Positions 11,154 to 24,113 are shown, counted from the stretch's first letter. The stretch: 55,000 nucleotides of DNA from Bigelowiella natans CCMP2755 (GCA_000320545.1 ADNK01002633.1:2501-57500), one strand, 5' to 3'. Numbers and translations: made by a program. Notes: generated by a model from the sequence alone, not told the origin.

Positions 11154-11199
11154 CGAAAGAGTCGTCGGAAATCATGAGATCAACAAACAGACTCATGCA

Positions 11200-12640
11200 G
11201 GTTGTGGGACCAGCTTCAAAGCAAGAAAGAGCCCCCGGCACCTTCCTGGGCACATGCAAGTGCAGGCATACACATGCGCCTAGATCTAGAAATGCCGAAT
11301 AGTTCAGGCCACGTGTGTGAAGAAGACCATTAGTCCGTGTTTCCACGTGGTCACTTTGTTCATTGTTCGATCGATCTAGTTTTGCGGGACGAAATTGGTG
11401 AGGTCTAAGTTTTGCATGATGTTTACAGCAGCAATGATGTCTAGATGTGGCAAGTCAATGCGATGAATGCAGCAGATGCATGCTAGCATGCACCATTGCG
11501 ACAGCAGAATGAAGCCAATTGCACAGCGTCGCGTCTTCTTAGCTAATTAGTGCCCCACGTGCGAGCATCCCTGCTGCTAGCCTATCAACCCTGCACACAC
11601 CTGCTAGCCTGTTTGCATCCTCTAGTCCTAGTCCTGCAGATGACTGTGAATGTATAAATGGACACCAAGCGCGCATGTGCATGAACTAGTGAATGCTGGT
11701 CCTGCAATGAAAGCGTCACTAGTCACGTAGGCTAGTACTAGAGTGAGCCCATCATGCCATCACTAGACAAGATCATGAGCGCTGTGGCCGTGCCGGTGTT
11801 TTGCTAGTTTGCACAGCCGTGCGCGCACAGCTTGCACAGCTAGCTAGCTAGCTCTAGAGCTAGCCAGCGCGCGTGGCTGTCTGTTTGTTGTGTGCTCTCA
11901 AAAACGCCAGCACGCCGCGTGCCACGCCGCAAAATGTGCAGCTCACGTTTTGTGAATGAATCGAATGGACTAGTAGACGTGGATTCAGACGTGGTCAGCC
12001 AAGTGAGTCAAGCGCTGCCAGTGAGCTAGCATGAGGGATCGAACGGAACGATCCGAAGCGAGCAAAAAACTGAATGAACTAATGAAGGAGGAGGCGAACG
12101 ACGTTCTGATCGAACAAGATCAGACAAAAGAAGAAGTGTTTCGATTCGCATGCCAGTTTCGAAATTGCATTTCAAAAACGTTTGCATCACGCATCAGCGC
12201 ACTGCCAGACTGGCCGCCTGTTGCCGCACTCTCTGGCCCTCACAGCTGGCTAGCTGGACAGGCCAGCAGGCACCAACCAACACACTAGCGCACAAGCTGA
12301 AGAATGTGTGGAGTCATGGTTTCACTCATCCAATCAAGTCAGTAGTTCACAGCAGTCACGTCACAAGCTCAAGACCCGGCGCGGACGGCAAACCAACACC
12401 CAGGAACAACGGCAGCCTGTTGTGCGAGCCGAGCTGAACAAGCACAATGCCAGAATGGTGAACAGCGTGAACGAAGCGGATGGATTTGTTCCATTGGAGC
12501 AGTTGTCAAGGATCATTAGTGCCCTGTCTCACCGGTGCGACTCCTCAAACACGCCAACTGAAGCACGCACCTGGGTCGCCAACAAGGGTTTGTTTTGCGC
12601 TCACCGGTTGCGTGCATGCGGGACTTTCCAGCTTTGACGG
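11200..12640. repeat. Palindrome-rich repeat block R2
   Basis: This non-coding stretch has frequent GCTAGC, TGCATGCTAGCATGCA and CTAGCTAGCTAGCT palindromes (about 11475, 11835-11855, 12245). It follows the stop of the SLC13 gene by tens of bases. Composition matches R1, R3 and R4, but I found no long alignable segment with them. Open frames inside are short and lack family signal. Confidence 0.5.
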
Positions 12641-13204
12641 ATCCAGGGATGATCTTAGAACTCCAACGAAAGATGATCAAACGAGCGACGCGAGTTTCCC
12701 CCCCGAACCATCCAGCGAGCCCAAGAGCTCACAGCGCTGTGTGGGTTTGAACAATGAACAATGAACAATGAACAAGAGAGAGTGATTCGAGGTGCCAGGA
12801 TGATTGAAAAAAATCGATTTCTCATGTGCGAATGATAGCGAATGCGAAGTTTCGGAAAAAGCGGGGGGAACACTTGTCGTCTTCAAAATGTCTCCCGCAC
12901 AATGCGTTCCAGCAACCGATTCTCTGCCTGATTGTGTCCGATTCTACCGCGACTAGCCCAAATCAAGTTTTGAAATCCATAATGTCGTGCATATTCGATG
13001 AAAGACAATCACAATGTCAAGGATTTACGAGTAATTCTTCGACCTTTTCCGCCCATCCGTGCTCGATCTGAAAAATCCTTGGTGCCGCGCACATTCACAA
13101 AGCTCTTTGTGAGCACGAGGAGAGGAGAGTCAACCCAGCAAAAGGACAGAAATTACCATCAGTAGGACAGGAGGAAAATCGATTGAAGAACGGCAATCGG
13201 AACT
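12641..13204. other. 5' flank of the RNA-binding protein gene
   Basis: No gene is seen. A short tandem repeat, AACAATG repeated three times, sits at about 12750-12772. The segment should contain the promoter and 5' UTR of the two-RRM gene starting at 13205. Confidence 0.4.
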
Positions 13205-13693
13205 ATGGCGGATTATAAAAGGTAGGTGTTTATGCGTTGTTTTTTTTTCAAAACATATACTGTGTAACATCATGTGCCTGCGTGTAGAAAGAACACCCTT
13301 CTGCTGTCTAATTATCGAAAAGTTCTGGGGAAAGGGAGGAAATCCCAGATACGGTGTATGTCTCGGGACTGCCCGAAGGTTGCACAGAGCAACAGGTTAT
13401 TGAGCACTTCAAACAAATCGGAATTATCAAGGTAGCAAGATACAGCGTTCAATGTCCGTCCCAATGATGGTGGGATGCCACTTTTACTTACAACTTCTTC
13501 CTTCAACTAATGGATTTTCCACGTATCCCTGTGTGGCTGTCACACACCAGATGCAACGAGGAAAGGGCCGCTTCGCGAAAAAGTCGGAAAAGGTTTACAT
13601 GTATAGAAATCCGGACGGCAGCACGAAGGGAGACGCCTCAGTGACATATGTTGATGACGATTCAGCAAAAGCAGCAGTGGAGTGGTTCAATGG

Positions 13694-13735
<42 letters not shown>

Positions 13736-15722
13736 CTAATGCTCGCTAATAAGCTTTGATCGTTTCGGAAGATGTGAGATGATTACGATTGCAATCCCGG
13801 GCCGTCGTTGACAATATTATCGTCCGATACTCAGGCAAACCTTTCAACAAAGGAGCAATCATTTCTGTTTCTATAGCGACAAGAAAGAAAAGGGGCGGCT
13901 ACGGTGGATACGGGGATGGGGGAGGCGGCGGCCGTTATGGTGGCGGCGGGAGAAGAAGCAGCTACGGTGGAGGAGGAGGAGGGGGCGATCGTGGTGGCCG
14001 TGGGGACGGATACCGTCGCGGTGGTGGGGGGGGAGGATACGGAGATAGAGGCGGAGGAGGAGGTTATGGAGACAGAGGCGGAGGAGGAGGTTATGGGGAT
14101 AGAGGAAGGGGAGGAGGAGGAGGAGGATACGGAGACAGAGGAAGAGCAGGAGGAGGAGGAGGGTATGGAGACAGAGGTGGAGGAGGGGCGCCGCGACAAG
14201 AAACTTCGGCTGCAGCCCAGCCTGCTGCTGCTGCTGCTACTACTTACGCTGCTAGGGCTGCTGCTCCTGCAAAGCCAGCTGACCAGCAATCAGGGGCAGC
14301 CCCAACACCTGCAGCAGCCGCTCCGGAAGGAGGAGGAGGAGGAGGAGGAGGAGGAGGAGGAGGATCGTCACAAGGAGGTGGCTACGCAGCTGCAGCCCCT
14401 CCAGCAACTAGCTCTGGGGCAGAGTATAGTTACAGGGGAGGAGGAGGAGGAGGAGGAGGAGGAGGAGGATATGGAGACCGAGGATATGGAGACCGAGGAG
14501 GGGGAGGAGGAAGAGGCGGTGAAGCGATTTCTCTCTATGTTGGGAACCTCAACTTTAGGTCGAGGAGAAGTGGTGTAGTGTTATAAGTCGGGGGTAGAGT
14601 GTGGAGCAGCGCAATTGATTGATTAATTGATTGGTTGATGGATTCCCTCCCCCTCCTCCCCCCCCCCCTGCTCCCTTGATCCCTTGACAACCATTCGGAA
14701 TATTTTATCAACTGCAGATCAGTATGTGTTATCTTTGTTGACTAGTCTGTTGGTGGCACGCAGCATTTAACCGTGATTACTTCCGACCCCTCCCTCCACC
14801 TAACTTAACTATTCGTATTTCATCATGCTGCAACCTCTGCGAACTACTCTCAGGACGGAAAACCGGGACCTTGAACATGCGTTTTCTAAATTCGCGAAAT
14901 CCGGTCGTCTGGTGGAGGCAACCGTTGCTACCGACCGGGAGACCCAGAGGAGCCGCGGCTTTGGATTCGTCAAGTTTGAGTCGAAGCAAGACGCCGATGT
15001 ACACATCTTTTGCGCACCTTTTCGAAACTAAGAATAAGTCTTGCCTTCTTTCAATCAGCCAGAAACGGGCGTTTCCCTCACCGCCACGAGTAATGGGTGT
15101 TTTTTTACTTCTTCTTCATCTCTATTCTTATCCTTAGGACGCTGTGGCGGAAATGGACGGCGCAGACCTCGGTGGGAGGAACATTCGAGTCAACATCTCG
15201 CGCCCTGGTGGTGGGAGAGGCCGGGGAAGAGGCAGAGGAGGAGGAGGAGGAGGATATGGTGGAAGAGGGTATGGAAGGGGGGGGGGGGGGAGAGGTTATG
15301 GAGGAGGAGATCGCTATGGAGGAGGAGGAGGAGGAGGAGGATACGGAGGGAACCGTTACGGAGGAGGAGGAGGAGGAGGAGGGTACAGCAGCTACGGTGG
15401 TGGGGGGGGTGGGGGCAGCTATGGTGGGGGAGGGGGAGGTTACGGCGGCGGTGGCGGTCAACAACAGTATTACCAGCAGCAAGGTAGCAGCCAATATTCC
15501 GGAGGAGGCGGAGGATATGGTGGCCAGCAAGCATCATCTGGCTATCAATATGGTGGTGGTGCTGGTGGCGGCGGCGGCGGCGGCAGCAGCAGGGATAGCC
15601 GTCGCGAAGAATACAACTCACGGTCAAGAAGGGACCGAGGACGGGATCGAAGCCCTGACTACAACAGACGTGGAGGCGGTGGTGATGGTCAATATGCTAG
15701 GGATAGAGACGACAGGCGGTAG
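13205..15722 (+). CDS. RNA-binding protein: FET/TAF15-type RRM, RGG region, second RRM, RGG tail
   Basis: Six exons: 13205-13221, 13335-13431, 13551-13692, 13835-14558, 14854-14998, 15138-15722. All junctions are GT-AG and phase-consistent, giving 569 residues. The first RRM reads [49 protein letters not shown] and [11 protein letters not shown], the pattern of the FUS/EWS/TAF15/Cabeza RRM. Next comes a long Gly/Arg/Tyr region with Ala/Pro patches. The second RRM ([51 protein letters not shown]) is of the glycine-rich RBP type. The tail has RGG and YGGGG repeats, ending RDR-rich. I saw no RanBP2-type zinc finger, unlike typical FET proteins. Likely roles are nuclear transcription/splicing or condensate formation. 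Intron 3 contains (TAC)n. The tiny first exon encodes MADYK plus two bases. Confidence 0.9.
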
Positions 15723-15841
15723 CACCTACTACTCTAGTGGTGTGGGAGTATTCGTACCTCTCCAGCGAGGAAGAGGAGGAAGAAATCTTCACGTCTCCAC
15801 TTTTACCGCATAATCAATTTTGGTTGGTCATCTGCTGCCTG

Positions 15842-18800
15842 GCCTACCTAGCTCACAGTAGATGGCATCTTTTGCGTCCCAATGCCGCCGTTTGTTGAAT
15901 GCCGTCGCACGTGCGGCGTGTGCATGTCGAATTTGATGCAAACCGTGCTAGCGTGATGCGGTGCGAGGAGCACCGCAGTGATAGATCGATCGATTTCGTT
16001 CATTTTTTCCCGATGAATGCATGACAAATAATTGTTACGATACTGCACAGCCCCCTCATACACATCTAGAACTAGCACATGCGCATGCATGCTAGCATGC
16101 TCCCCCTGCTAGCCTGCTGCCTGCTGTGCTAGCTAGCTAGCTGTGTCTCGACTTTTTCATTGCGTCATCACAATGTTGCGATGACGTAGCGAGTGTTGCA
16201 TTGCGGACCTGCGATGCAAGTTCACATTCAGTCAACTGTGTGGCCTGCAGGGCTGTCTAGCTGTGGAGGGTATGCTAGCGTACCCAGTTTCAGAACACAT
16301 GTTCTCTGGCTAGCTAGCTAGCTGGGACATGTGTGACTAAGCTCACATGTGTGCTGTTCATACGTGCGTGCGCTACGCATGCTGCATGACCTGTGGCGGG
16401 GCTGTCGTGGACAACATGCATGCAAAACAACTCCAATCAAAATTCACGCAGCTACACAACCAGCAGAAACTTGTAACATCGGCTTTGCGAGCATGGTGGG
16501 CGCACCAAATTTCATCAAAAAGCTTGGAAGCCCACAAAAAAACATTCCACACATTGCGAATGCACTCTGGTGGACTCTGACGAGCTCCTGGTGGCTTCTG
16601 GTGGCTTCTGGTGCGCTCAAACACCTTCAAATGACCGCCAAAGCCGCTTCGCCAGCTTCGCTCGCGCTCGCAACATTGCATCACTGAGGAGGAGGAGGAG
16701 GAGGAGGAGGAGGATTTGATGTTCTTAATTTCCCTCTTTTTTCGTACGTGCATGCACCACTGTTTCTTTGGCTGCTGCTACTGCCATTTGCTGCTACTAG
16801 CCCTTGCATGAGATGCATTGCACATTGTTGCGCGGAATGTGCAAAAAATCGATGCTTGAATTTTTTTTGCAACGCGACGTTCATTCTCAAAAAAATGTTT
16901 TTTTGCTCCGAAATTCGCACCGTGTGCAACACCAGTGTGCCAATAAAAGTCTGCGCAATGCTCAATTGCACATTCACATGTCATTGGATCGAGTTGTCGT
17001 GTTCACAACAGCGTGAGGTTTTTCCAAATCTGAGGGTTGGAAAAAACCTGCAAAACCGCATGCAGAGAGCAGGAAATGCGCGCGCGTGCGCCCTGAAACT
17101 TGCTCGAGCGTCGTTTCTCATCACGTTCGAAAGTTTTCAAGCGTCACTTGGTGTGGTGTTGCGTTGCATGCTGCAGCACCCAGAGTGTCACATGGTTTCC
17201 GCTGGTTGTGTAGCTAGCATGGCTTCTGGAACAATTCCTGACTTTTTTTTTGTTTTTTCCCGTCCGTGAACAATAACAAATTTGTCATCATCTCTAGCAG
17301 CTAGATCTAGCATGACAGATCTTGGCAACCAGCCAATAGACATGCTAGCATGCATCTGTGCCAGTGTGTGTCCATCATGCGCAGGCGTGCTAGCACAACG
17401 TTGTGAGCGTGGCGCAACAGATCCTGGGATCCATTGCAGCAATGATGCCATGCAAAGCGTGCCAATTTTTGCAAGTGATTTGCTAGCGCCATGATGGCTG
17501 CGCTGTGCAGACTGCAGAAATTGCCTGCACACCTACGCTAGCACGCCAGCACGCTCGCTCGCATGCAACGCTCTAGTCATGCTTGCTCTTTGATCATGTC
17601 CATGTCGATGTGTCGCAACGCATTCAACGATTCCAGATTTGCTAGTTTGCATGGCGATGATCGACAATGCGAATGTGTGCAACGAGCTTTGATGAAAAAC
17701 CATTTGCAATGTGACAAATGTGCATTGCTAGATTGCTGGCGCCGGTTCTAGCTAGCTAGGCTAGTGGGGCTGAACAAACTGTTCGATCAAACGAATCAAT
17801 GTGCTTCCGAAAACGGTTCGCGTTGGTGCGTCAAGCACCGCCATGTCAGCTAGCTAGCTAGCCAGCATGCTAGCATGGCTGTTTGTTGGCGACGTGCCAT
17901 TCATTTGAATGAAAATTTGTGCTTGCATGTTGTGCAGCTAGCTAGCCAACGTAGCAGTGTGCTGGCATGGCGGCGGCAACTTTGTTGACATGCAACATTG
18001 CATTCGGTGTCATTTGGATTCATCATGGAGCCTAGCACAGCTCCGTCAAACCCGGCCACGACGGGGTTGTGAACAGTGCAGCGTTTTGCGACGCGCTTTG
18101 AAGCAGCAGGCAGTTGCAGTTGAAGAAAAGTTATTAGAACTTGTCCGATGGCCAAACCTAAAAAAATGACGTCAACATTGACCCAAATGTCCATTTTCAA
18201 GGCCTCAGTGAGCGCGCAAAGTGTGAAAATTGAGCCCCGTTGTGCAGAGGATGCACGCTGCGCGTTTGTTCTCTGCCACATTTTGAATGCTTTTGCGCGT
18301 GTGTTTGACCAAATGTGACATGCACGAAAAAATTCAAAGAATTTAAATGCGAGCAAATCCAATGTCCATCACATCACACAACGCGCTTGGTCGCGCGCAA
18401 AAGCTTTATAAATGCATGTTCTGGCGATTCGTTGCAGGTTTGGCGGACCTGTGAGGAGCCTGTGAAGGCGAGAGCTAGTCAAACTGCAACAGCCATCGAC
18501 TCGACTGCGCGATGCTAGATGACATGTAGCCTGTCTGTTGTGTGTGAGAGAACATCTAGAACATGCAAGTAGACCTTGCTAGCTTGTGGCAAGCCCGAAA
18601 GCTTTGATTAATGGTCTAGCCGCTTACTTTGCAATGGCCTATTGCGATGTGGGCTAGGCGGCGCAGCAGCGCGCGCTTTGACCGCTGTGTGGCAAGTAGT
18701 CCCAATTAAACCCAGCGAATTCCTACAAAATAGTACATGTGACGACAACGCTAGAACGCGATAACCAAAAGTGCGCACGCAGTTCAAGGAGAATGCATTG

Positions 18801-19175
18801 GGATGACCATGCATTCTTGAAAGTATAGCTGCTGCACTGCACAGCTTTAGATCGAGCTACATCCTATGAGGATGACCATTGAACAAATTTGATTCAATTG
18901 CATGCTAGCATGCATGACTGATGATCACATCCGTCTTGCATGCACGCATGTTGACTCATGATGTGCGCATTCTGTGTTTAAATGACGTGCGTGTTAGTTT
19001 CGTCATCATCAGAGCATGCTCAACATATATAATATGCTAGAATGATGCGCATTAACTAGAGCTAATGCGCATGTAATCGCACATGTAGTGCAAGCTAGCA
19101 GGCGCGCACAATGTACTAGTGTAGCTACTGGCGCACATCAACAATGATGCGTTGAATTCAACGCCTGCTAGCCAG
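15842..19175. repeat. Large palindrome-rich repeat block R3
   Basis: About 3.3 kb with dense GCTAGC/CTAGCTAG and CATGCTAGCATG palindromes (for example 16090, 16135, 16315, 17345, 17755, 17860, 17940, 18905). Segments align to other blocks: 16161-16220 with 51062-51127, 16427-16447 with 51170-51191, 17219-17258 with 51194-51233, and 18477-18690 with 5783-6005. It lies between the convergent 3' ends of the RNA-binding protein gene and a minus-strand gene. Open frames inside look random. Bases 16684-16714 hold a (GGA)n run. Confidence 0.65.
18681..18811 (-). pseudogene. Fragment copy of an ABCG intron/exon junction
   Basis: This segment aligns with 21781-21890, the 3' end of an intron plus the start of a membrane-domain exon of the ABCG gene. 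Shared pieces include ACCCAGCGAATTCCTACA, GCGATAACCAAAAG and GCGCACGCAGTT, with several small indels. Read on the minus strand, the copy of the exon runs into a stop soon after the acceptor and then diverges, so it cannot encode the transporter. It sits inside repeat block R3. Confidence 0.65.
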
Positions 19176-19176
19176 T

Positions 19177-19949
19177 CTAGCAGTGCCATGGCACCGATCG
19201 AAGCAACTCTGAGACAATGCTGCTGGTGAAGAAGCAAAAGCGGACCATCACGCATTGTGTCGCAAGCACAACAACATGTTTCTTTTGTATAATTGTTCTT
19301 TTGTACATCTGACCGAACAAAGAGACTACGCACTTATTATATGTGCTGCCTTCATTTGGAAATTGTCGGCCAAAAAAAGTGCCCGAGGATCTATAACCGG
19401 AAAAGGCTGACATCCTTCGCTGCAGGCATTTAGAGCATGCCACATGGTGACGGTGTGGTGGTTCATAGCGGCATATGTACTTGGCCTCGAATGCTGGCGT
19501 CATCAGTCATGATTAGTCAAGGAAGCCAAAAACGCCTTAGATAGATACACCAAGGGGCGAAAGAGAGAGAACAACAGATCCCACACATGAAATCAGATTG
19601 GGTACAATAAACACGTGCTGTGCATCATACCCTTGAGTTGACAGTGGTCTTTGTTCGTTTCGCTCGCTCTTCCTTCGCCTCAGAAGTTTCGCTCACGAGA
19701 ACCTCCTGAAAGACAAGAGAAGAGGGCCCATCATGTACCATACGTAAAACTCTCTAACAATTTAGATGTCCTCGAATACACAGAGGATAAGCGTATGCAC
19801 TCGATGGATTTCAAATGGTAGTTAAGCGTGCTTTGAACACCCACAGATGGCTCATGTTTCGCGTCATCCTTTTCATCTTTGCCTCCGTCATCAGCGTCTC
19901 CAAGAGTCTCGGTCTTGTTCTTGTTATTCAGTTTATCCATGGCAATCAT
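19177..19949 (-). CDS. Small charged protein with Cys/His-containing exon, unknown
   Basis: Proposed minus-strand exons are 19845-19949, 19631-19705 and 19177-19485, all phase 0. The first starts at ATG 19949 and is Asp/Lys-rich (GDADDGGKDEKDDAKHEPS). The second (EVLVSETSEAKEERAKRTKT) follows a strong TCTTTCAG acceptor and ends at a GTATGA donor. The third contains YICRYEPPHRHHVACSKC, a possible zinc-binding cluster, then runs to a TAG. The C-terminal 50 residues are hydrophobic and may not be real; a donor after AAGTGC near 19330 could remove them. I recognise no family. The first two exons are supported by phase and composition, the third less so. Confidence 0.4.
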
Positions 19950-20248
19950 GTCCACCTTTGCATCCTTTCACACCACACGGCAAGACGCATGTCAAACAAT
20001 AATATCAATACGGATTTGGGTGATACACCACGAGTTGCGGCTGCTACTGTGTGCGTTGTAGTGACATAATGTGTGTTTTGCGGGAGGAGACGCTGCTCTA
20101 TTGCGCTGCTCAAATGCTTCTGTTCTTGAGTATAGATAGATTATGTATATTTGCTGTAATAACAGAAGAAGGAGCAAGTAGGATTGCTGGTCTCAATGTT
20201 GAAGAAAAATATGCAGTGACGTCAACCGATGTTTTCAGCACACACACT

Positions 20249-20290
<42 letters not shown>

Positions 20291-20918
20291 GGGACTGAGT
20301 GAAACTTTGAATCGTCCTCCGCGCTTGTGTTCTTTGGAGATTTCTGGAGGTTGTTCGCACATTAGACACTTGATAATGTGTGAGATATCACTGCAAAATA
20401 CAATAGATGGAGACTCTCGCGAAGGAAGGTCTGACATTTGGAATGTATGGCAAGTATGCTCGGCGGGGTGTAATTCGATTGATATTGTGTTGGTGAGCAT
20501 GGTAGTGGTAAACAGCCCCACCTGGCAGCATGATGCTAGGAGAACACCGAACAAATCCTTCCATTTCCATTTGTGTGCGACCTGTGACAATAACCAACAC
20601 ACTCATTAATATGATTATTGCTATCACTGCTGCTACTACTACAACTACTGCTGCAGAAGTAGCAGTATTGATATTAGGGCAACTTTCGAATCGCTTCTGT
20701 AATAATAATACAGCAGCCTTGACTCTGACTTGTCAGATATGCCTTATTCGTCTTCAAATACATCGCTTGGAAGTAACACGGATGCTGTTGTTGTCGTTGT
20801 TCTCGTGTATTGAGTCTGTACTACTGACCTTCACCAGCAGCAGGCATGCAATGATGCGTGCCAAAAATCCTTAATAGACAGCAAATAAAACAAAATTACA
20901 TCTACATACTTTTCTATG

Positions 20919-20957
<39 letters not shown>

Positions 20958-21201
20958 GTCAAAAGCAATTTGTTTGTGCTATTTGCAAATCTATGGATGA
21001 GCACCAGCACCCAAGGATTTCGATAGGAACTACTGAGTGCATGTAATTATCAACATGCAATATTGACGTATCTGACCGATTACCTAGTATCCCCATCATG
21101 ACACAATCAAAGTACAGCCTAGGAGGGAGGGGGGGGGGGGGGGGGAGCAACATCGGAGGAAGGAGGACGAATTCATTTATAGTAGTAGTAGTAGTAGTGT
21201 G

Positions 21202-21234
<33 letters not shown>

Positions 21235-21385
21235 TCTTCCATCACCATCAATTTCTATAAAATAATGGTTGGAAATGATATGTTGGCACTTGTGAATGCT
21301 TTCTTGCAGCAGTAGTACAGCGCTACCTTCCTATTTTATATCCAATAAAATTAGCCCCTCGTTGCACATTTTGCCCTTGATCGAC
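19950..21385. other. Intergenic spacer with microsatellites
   Basis: This lies between the 5' end of the small minus-strand gene and the stop codon of the ABCG gene. It holds (AC)n at about 20240-20287, (TA)n at about 20918-20954, a G run at about 21125-21147 and (TAG)n at about 21180-21233. A 126-codon open frame on each strand near 20222-20609 is driven partly by the AC repeat and shows no family signal. Confidence 0.5.
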
Positions 21386-23165
21386 CTAATAGGGATATTT
21401 CATGCCAACAAGCACGCACGCACACATAGCCTCTTCAATGACACGACTTATGCTGTAAAGTAGCTGAGTGGTAGCAGCAAAGACAAGTGCACGCAGAAGC
21501 ATACAATAATTGCTCAAATCCGGTGAGAAATCCCACACTGTATAGCGCGCGCCGTAGTTCCATATTAGCAATTGCAAAGAATACAATGGGTAGTGCGTGC
21601 GTGTTGGTGTCAATGACACCAACAAGACCATCACCACCACCACCACCACCAACAACAACAACTACTGCTGCTGCTGCTACAACAACCCCTCCTCAACGCG
21701 CCTGCAGCTTTATTAATGTACTAGTATGAATATGGCTACCAGATGCTGTGTGTAGTGAGTGTACGTAGCTTCTCCTGCCCACCGCGTGAATGACAAGTCC
21801 CAAACCCAGCGAATTCCTACAGAATATGACGACGACGCGATAACCAAAAGAGCGCACGCAGTTTCAGGAGAATGCTTTGAATATAATGAATGTGTGCGTG
21901 TGTGTGTGTGTAAGAGAGAGCGAAAGAGAGCGAGAGAGAGAGAGAGAGTTTCAGAAACCGGGGCGCAGTACTACCGTTGGGGATATCAGGAAGCTTTGGT
22001 AGCACGCCGTTGAAAGCAGCGAGTAGCAGCGCGACAACCTGATGAGAGGAAAGAGAAGGAGGAAGAGGATGAGCGGGCGACCTTACTTCGTTGTTGTTGT
22101 TTTGTGCTTGCAGAAGTAAACGGGATTTCTATTGTCATTCCTACTTCTAGTGCCCGCTACGATTCAACTTCGTCATCAATGGTGGCTGGGTAACGATTTA
22201 TCCGCGGGGTAGCATGCATAAACTAGAACAGAAGTTAAGCTCTATTCCTACTACTCCTCCTACTACTACTACCATGCACGCCGAATATGCAAAATCGCGG
22301 GAGATTCCTGCCACACGCCGCATTTAGGAGGGGGGGGGGGGGGGTGGAGATCATAATAGGTGTTAAATCGACAACAAGTATCGAAATTTTTACTATTTTG
22401 TGTTATGGCGTGATTCAGTGGACTTGATGAAGCTGTTGATGCTAACGAGGCAAACAGCGCCATCAGTGCTACCACCGACAATGGTGGTGATTAGGATTCT
22501 CCACGCACTCTATCTACGTCTCCCCACCATTTTTAACACCTCTCATTGCTCGCATATGTCTGCTCATGATAGGTTTGGATGAGCTCAGTTATTATCAGTA
22601 TTATTGGTAGTAGCAGTACCGAGAGAAACAATGTACCCAACGCCACTTGAAGCAAATGCTATCGCCAAACAGATCAAGAACCACCCAATGGCGCTTCCAG
22701 GATGCCCTATCATTGTCAATATAGTCATCGATAAAACATAAATTACTATAATTTTAATTCGGGGTGTATCAGCAGTCAAATACACACACACACACACACA
22801 CACACGCGCGCGCGCGCACACACATTAAGCAAGTCTAATGGCGTCGTGGCGCCGTTGATGCCCCGCTGAATTACCAAGGGCAACCCACCATCCGACGAAT
22901 ATGAGCGTGAAGAAACACAGCGGTAGCATGTTGATCTGCCAGCAGTAAGTTGTACAATCAGTATATCAAGGGCGATAATCAGTAACATCGATGGTATTGG
23001 ATGCATATGTTAGCAGCACTTATTTCGTATCGATAAATAGCAGTAGAACCGTCATCTGCATCGCGCCTTGGAGCCAGATTGGAACCTATCCATTGACGTG
23101 TGGTAGTAGCAGTCGTTAATGATGAGGATGAAGGAAGAAGAACGACAGAGATTAAGAAGAAAATG

Positions 23166-23199
<34 letters not shown>

Positions 23200-24073
23200 G
23201 CACACACACACACACACATACATATTTTATATATTGATGACTCATTTTAACATAGATCTATTTGTATGATGCATTGTAGATGATATCGGTGATGGCGAGG
23301 ATGACGATGCTCGCGAAAATGCTGGTGACATGGAGACTCTGTACCCCCGCTCGCGCCTCTCTTCTCGTCATCAGAATGTTGCTTTTGAATAACCGGGCTC
23401 CGACCTAATGCATTTTAACGTCAATTCTAAATCAAAGACCGACGATTCGGCAAATCGATCGTATGTAGTGAATATCTTGCTCAGGAGCGGCGAGAGTAGA
23501 CAGCCTTGCGTATTCGTTTTGATTGGTAATGCGTATTTGCGTTTGTGCGTCTGTCAAGAACCTGTCGCTTCATGTTCGTTTTATTATCTCTATTCTCAAT
23601 AGATATACAGATCATTGCATCATCATCCTCATCCTCCTCCTCCGCCTCATCATCATCTTTCCTATAGTATATATCTACACTGCGGTGCACGCATTTCCAT
23701 AATATTGACCATCATCGTGGCGGCCCCCAACGCAACGTTTATGAAGAAGAGTAGCTGCTGGAGACCGATATCCTAGTAACACATACACACACGAGCGTCT
23801 GATTGACAATGATGACTCTTTTATTAACAGTGGCGATCATAGTAGCTTCATTCATTCCTATACTATATCTGAGATGCGAGTGTGAGATGTGTGTGTGTGT
23901 GTGTGTGTGTTAGTGTGCGTATATATGCAGTAGTGAGGCATTATCCCCCACATTGGGAAGATCGCAGGATAGGAACGGGGGACACCAGGCAGACAAACTG
24001 ATAAAAACAACTATACTTAGTACCAAATAAATACGTCATGTACTTTCATCAAGTTGACTAATATACACACACA

Positions 24074-24113
<40 letters not shown>

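Noticed and set aside
13831-15813. Ser-rich, Glu-rich and Leu-rich frames overlapping the RNA-binding gene
   Set aside because: They are shadow frames of the GGA/GGT repeats that encode the RGG regions.
16347-16687. Open frames inside repeat block R3
   Set aside because: Overlapping frames on both strands with random composition in repeat DNA; no motif.
20222-20609. 126-codon frames on both strands
   Set aside because: Part of each is the AC repeat and the rest shows no family signal or splice partner.
21180-21235. Regularly spaced TAG units as a CRISPR-like array
   Set aside because: It is a plain trinucleotide microsatellite without spacers, in a eukaryotic intergenic region.
22260-22335. 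Minus-strand [12 protein letters not shown] segment as an ABCG exon
   Set aside because: It resembles the motif expected before the last extracellular loop but lies upstream of the exon that should precede it, so the order is wrong.
23408-23602. Plus-strand frame with a faint reverse-transcriptase-like look
   Set aside because: There is no catalytic motif, it is short, and it lies antisense within the ABCG membrane-domain region.
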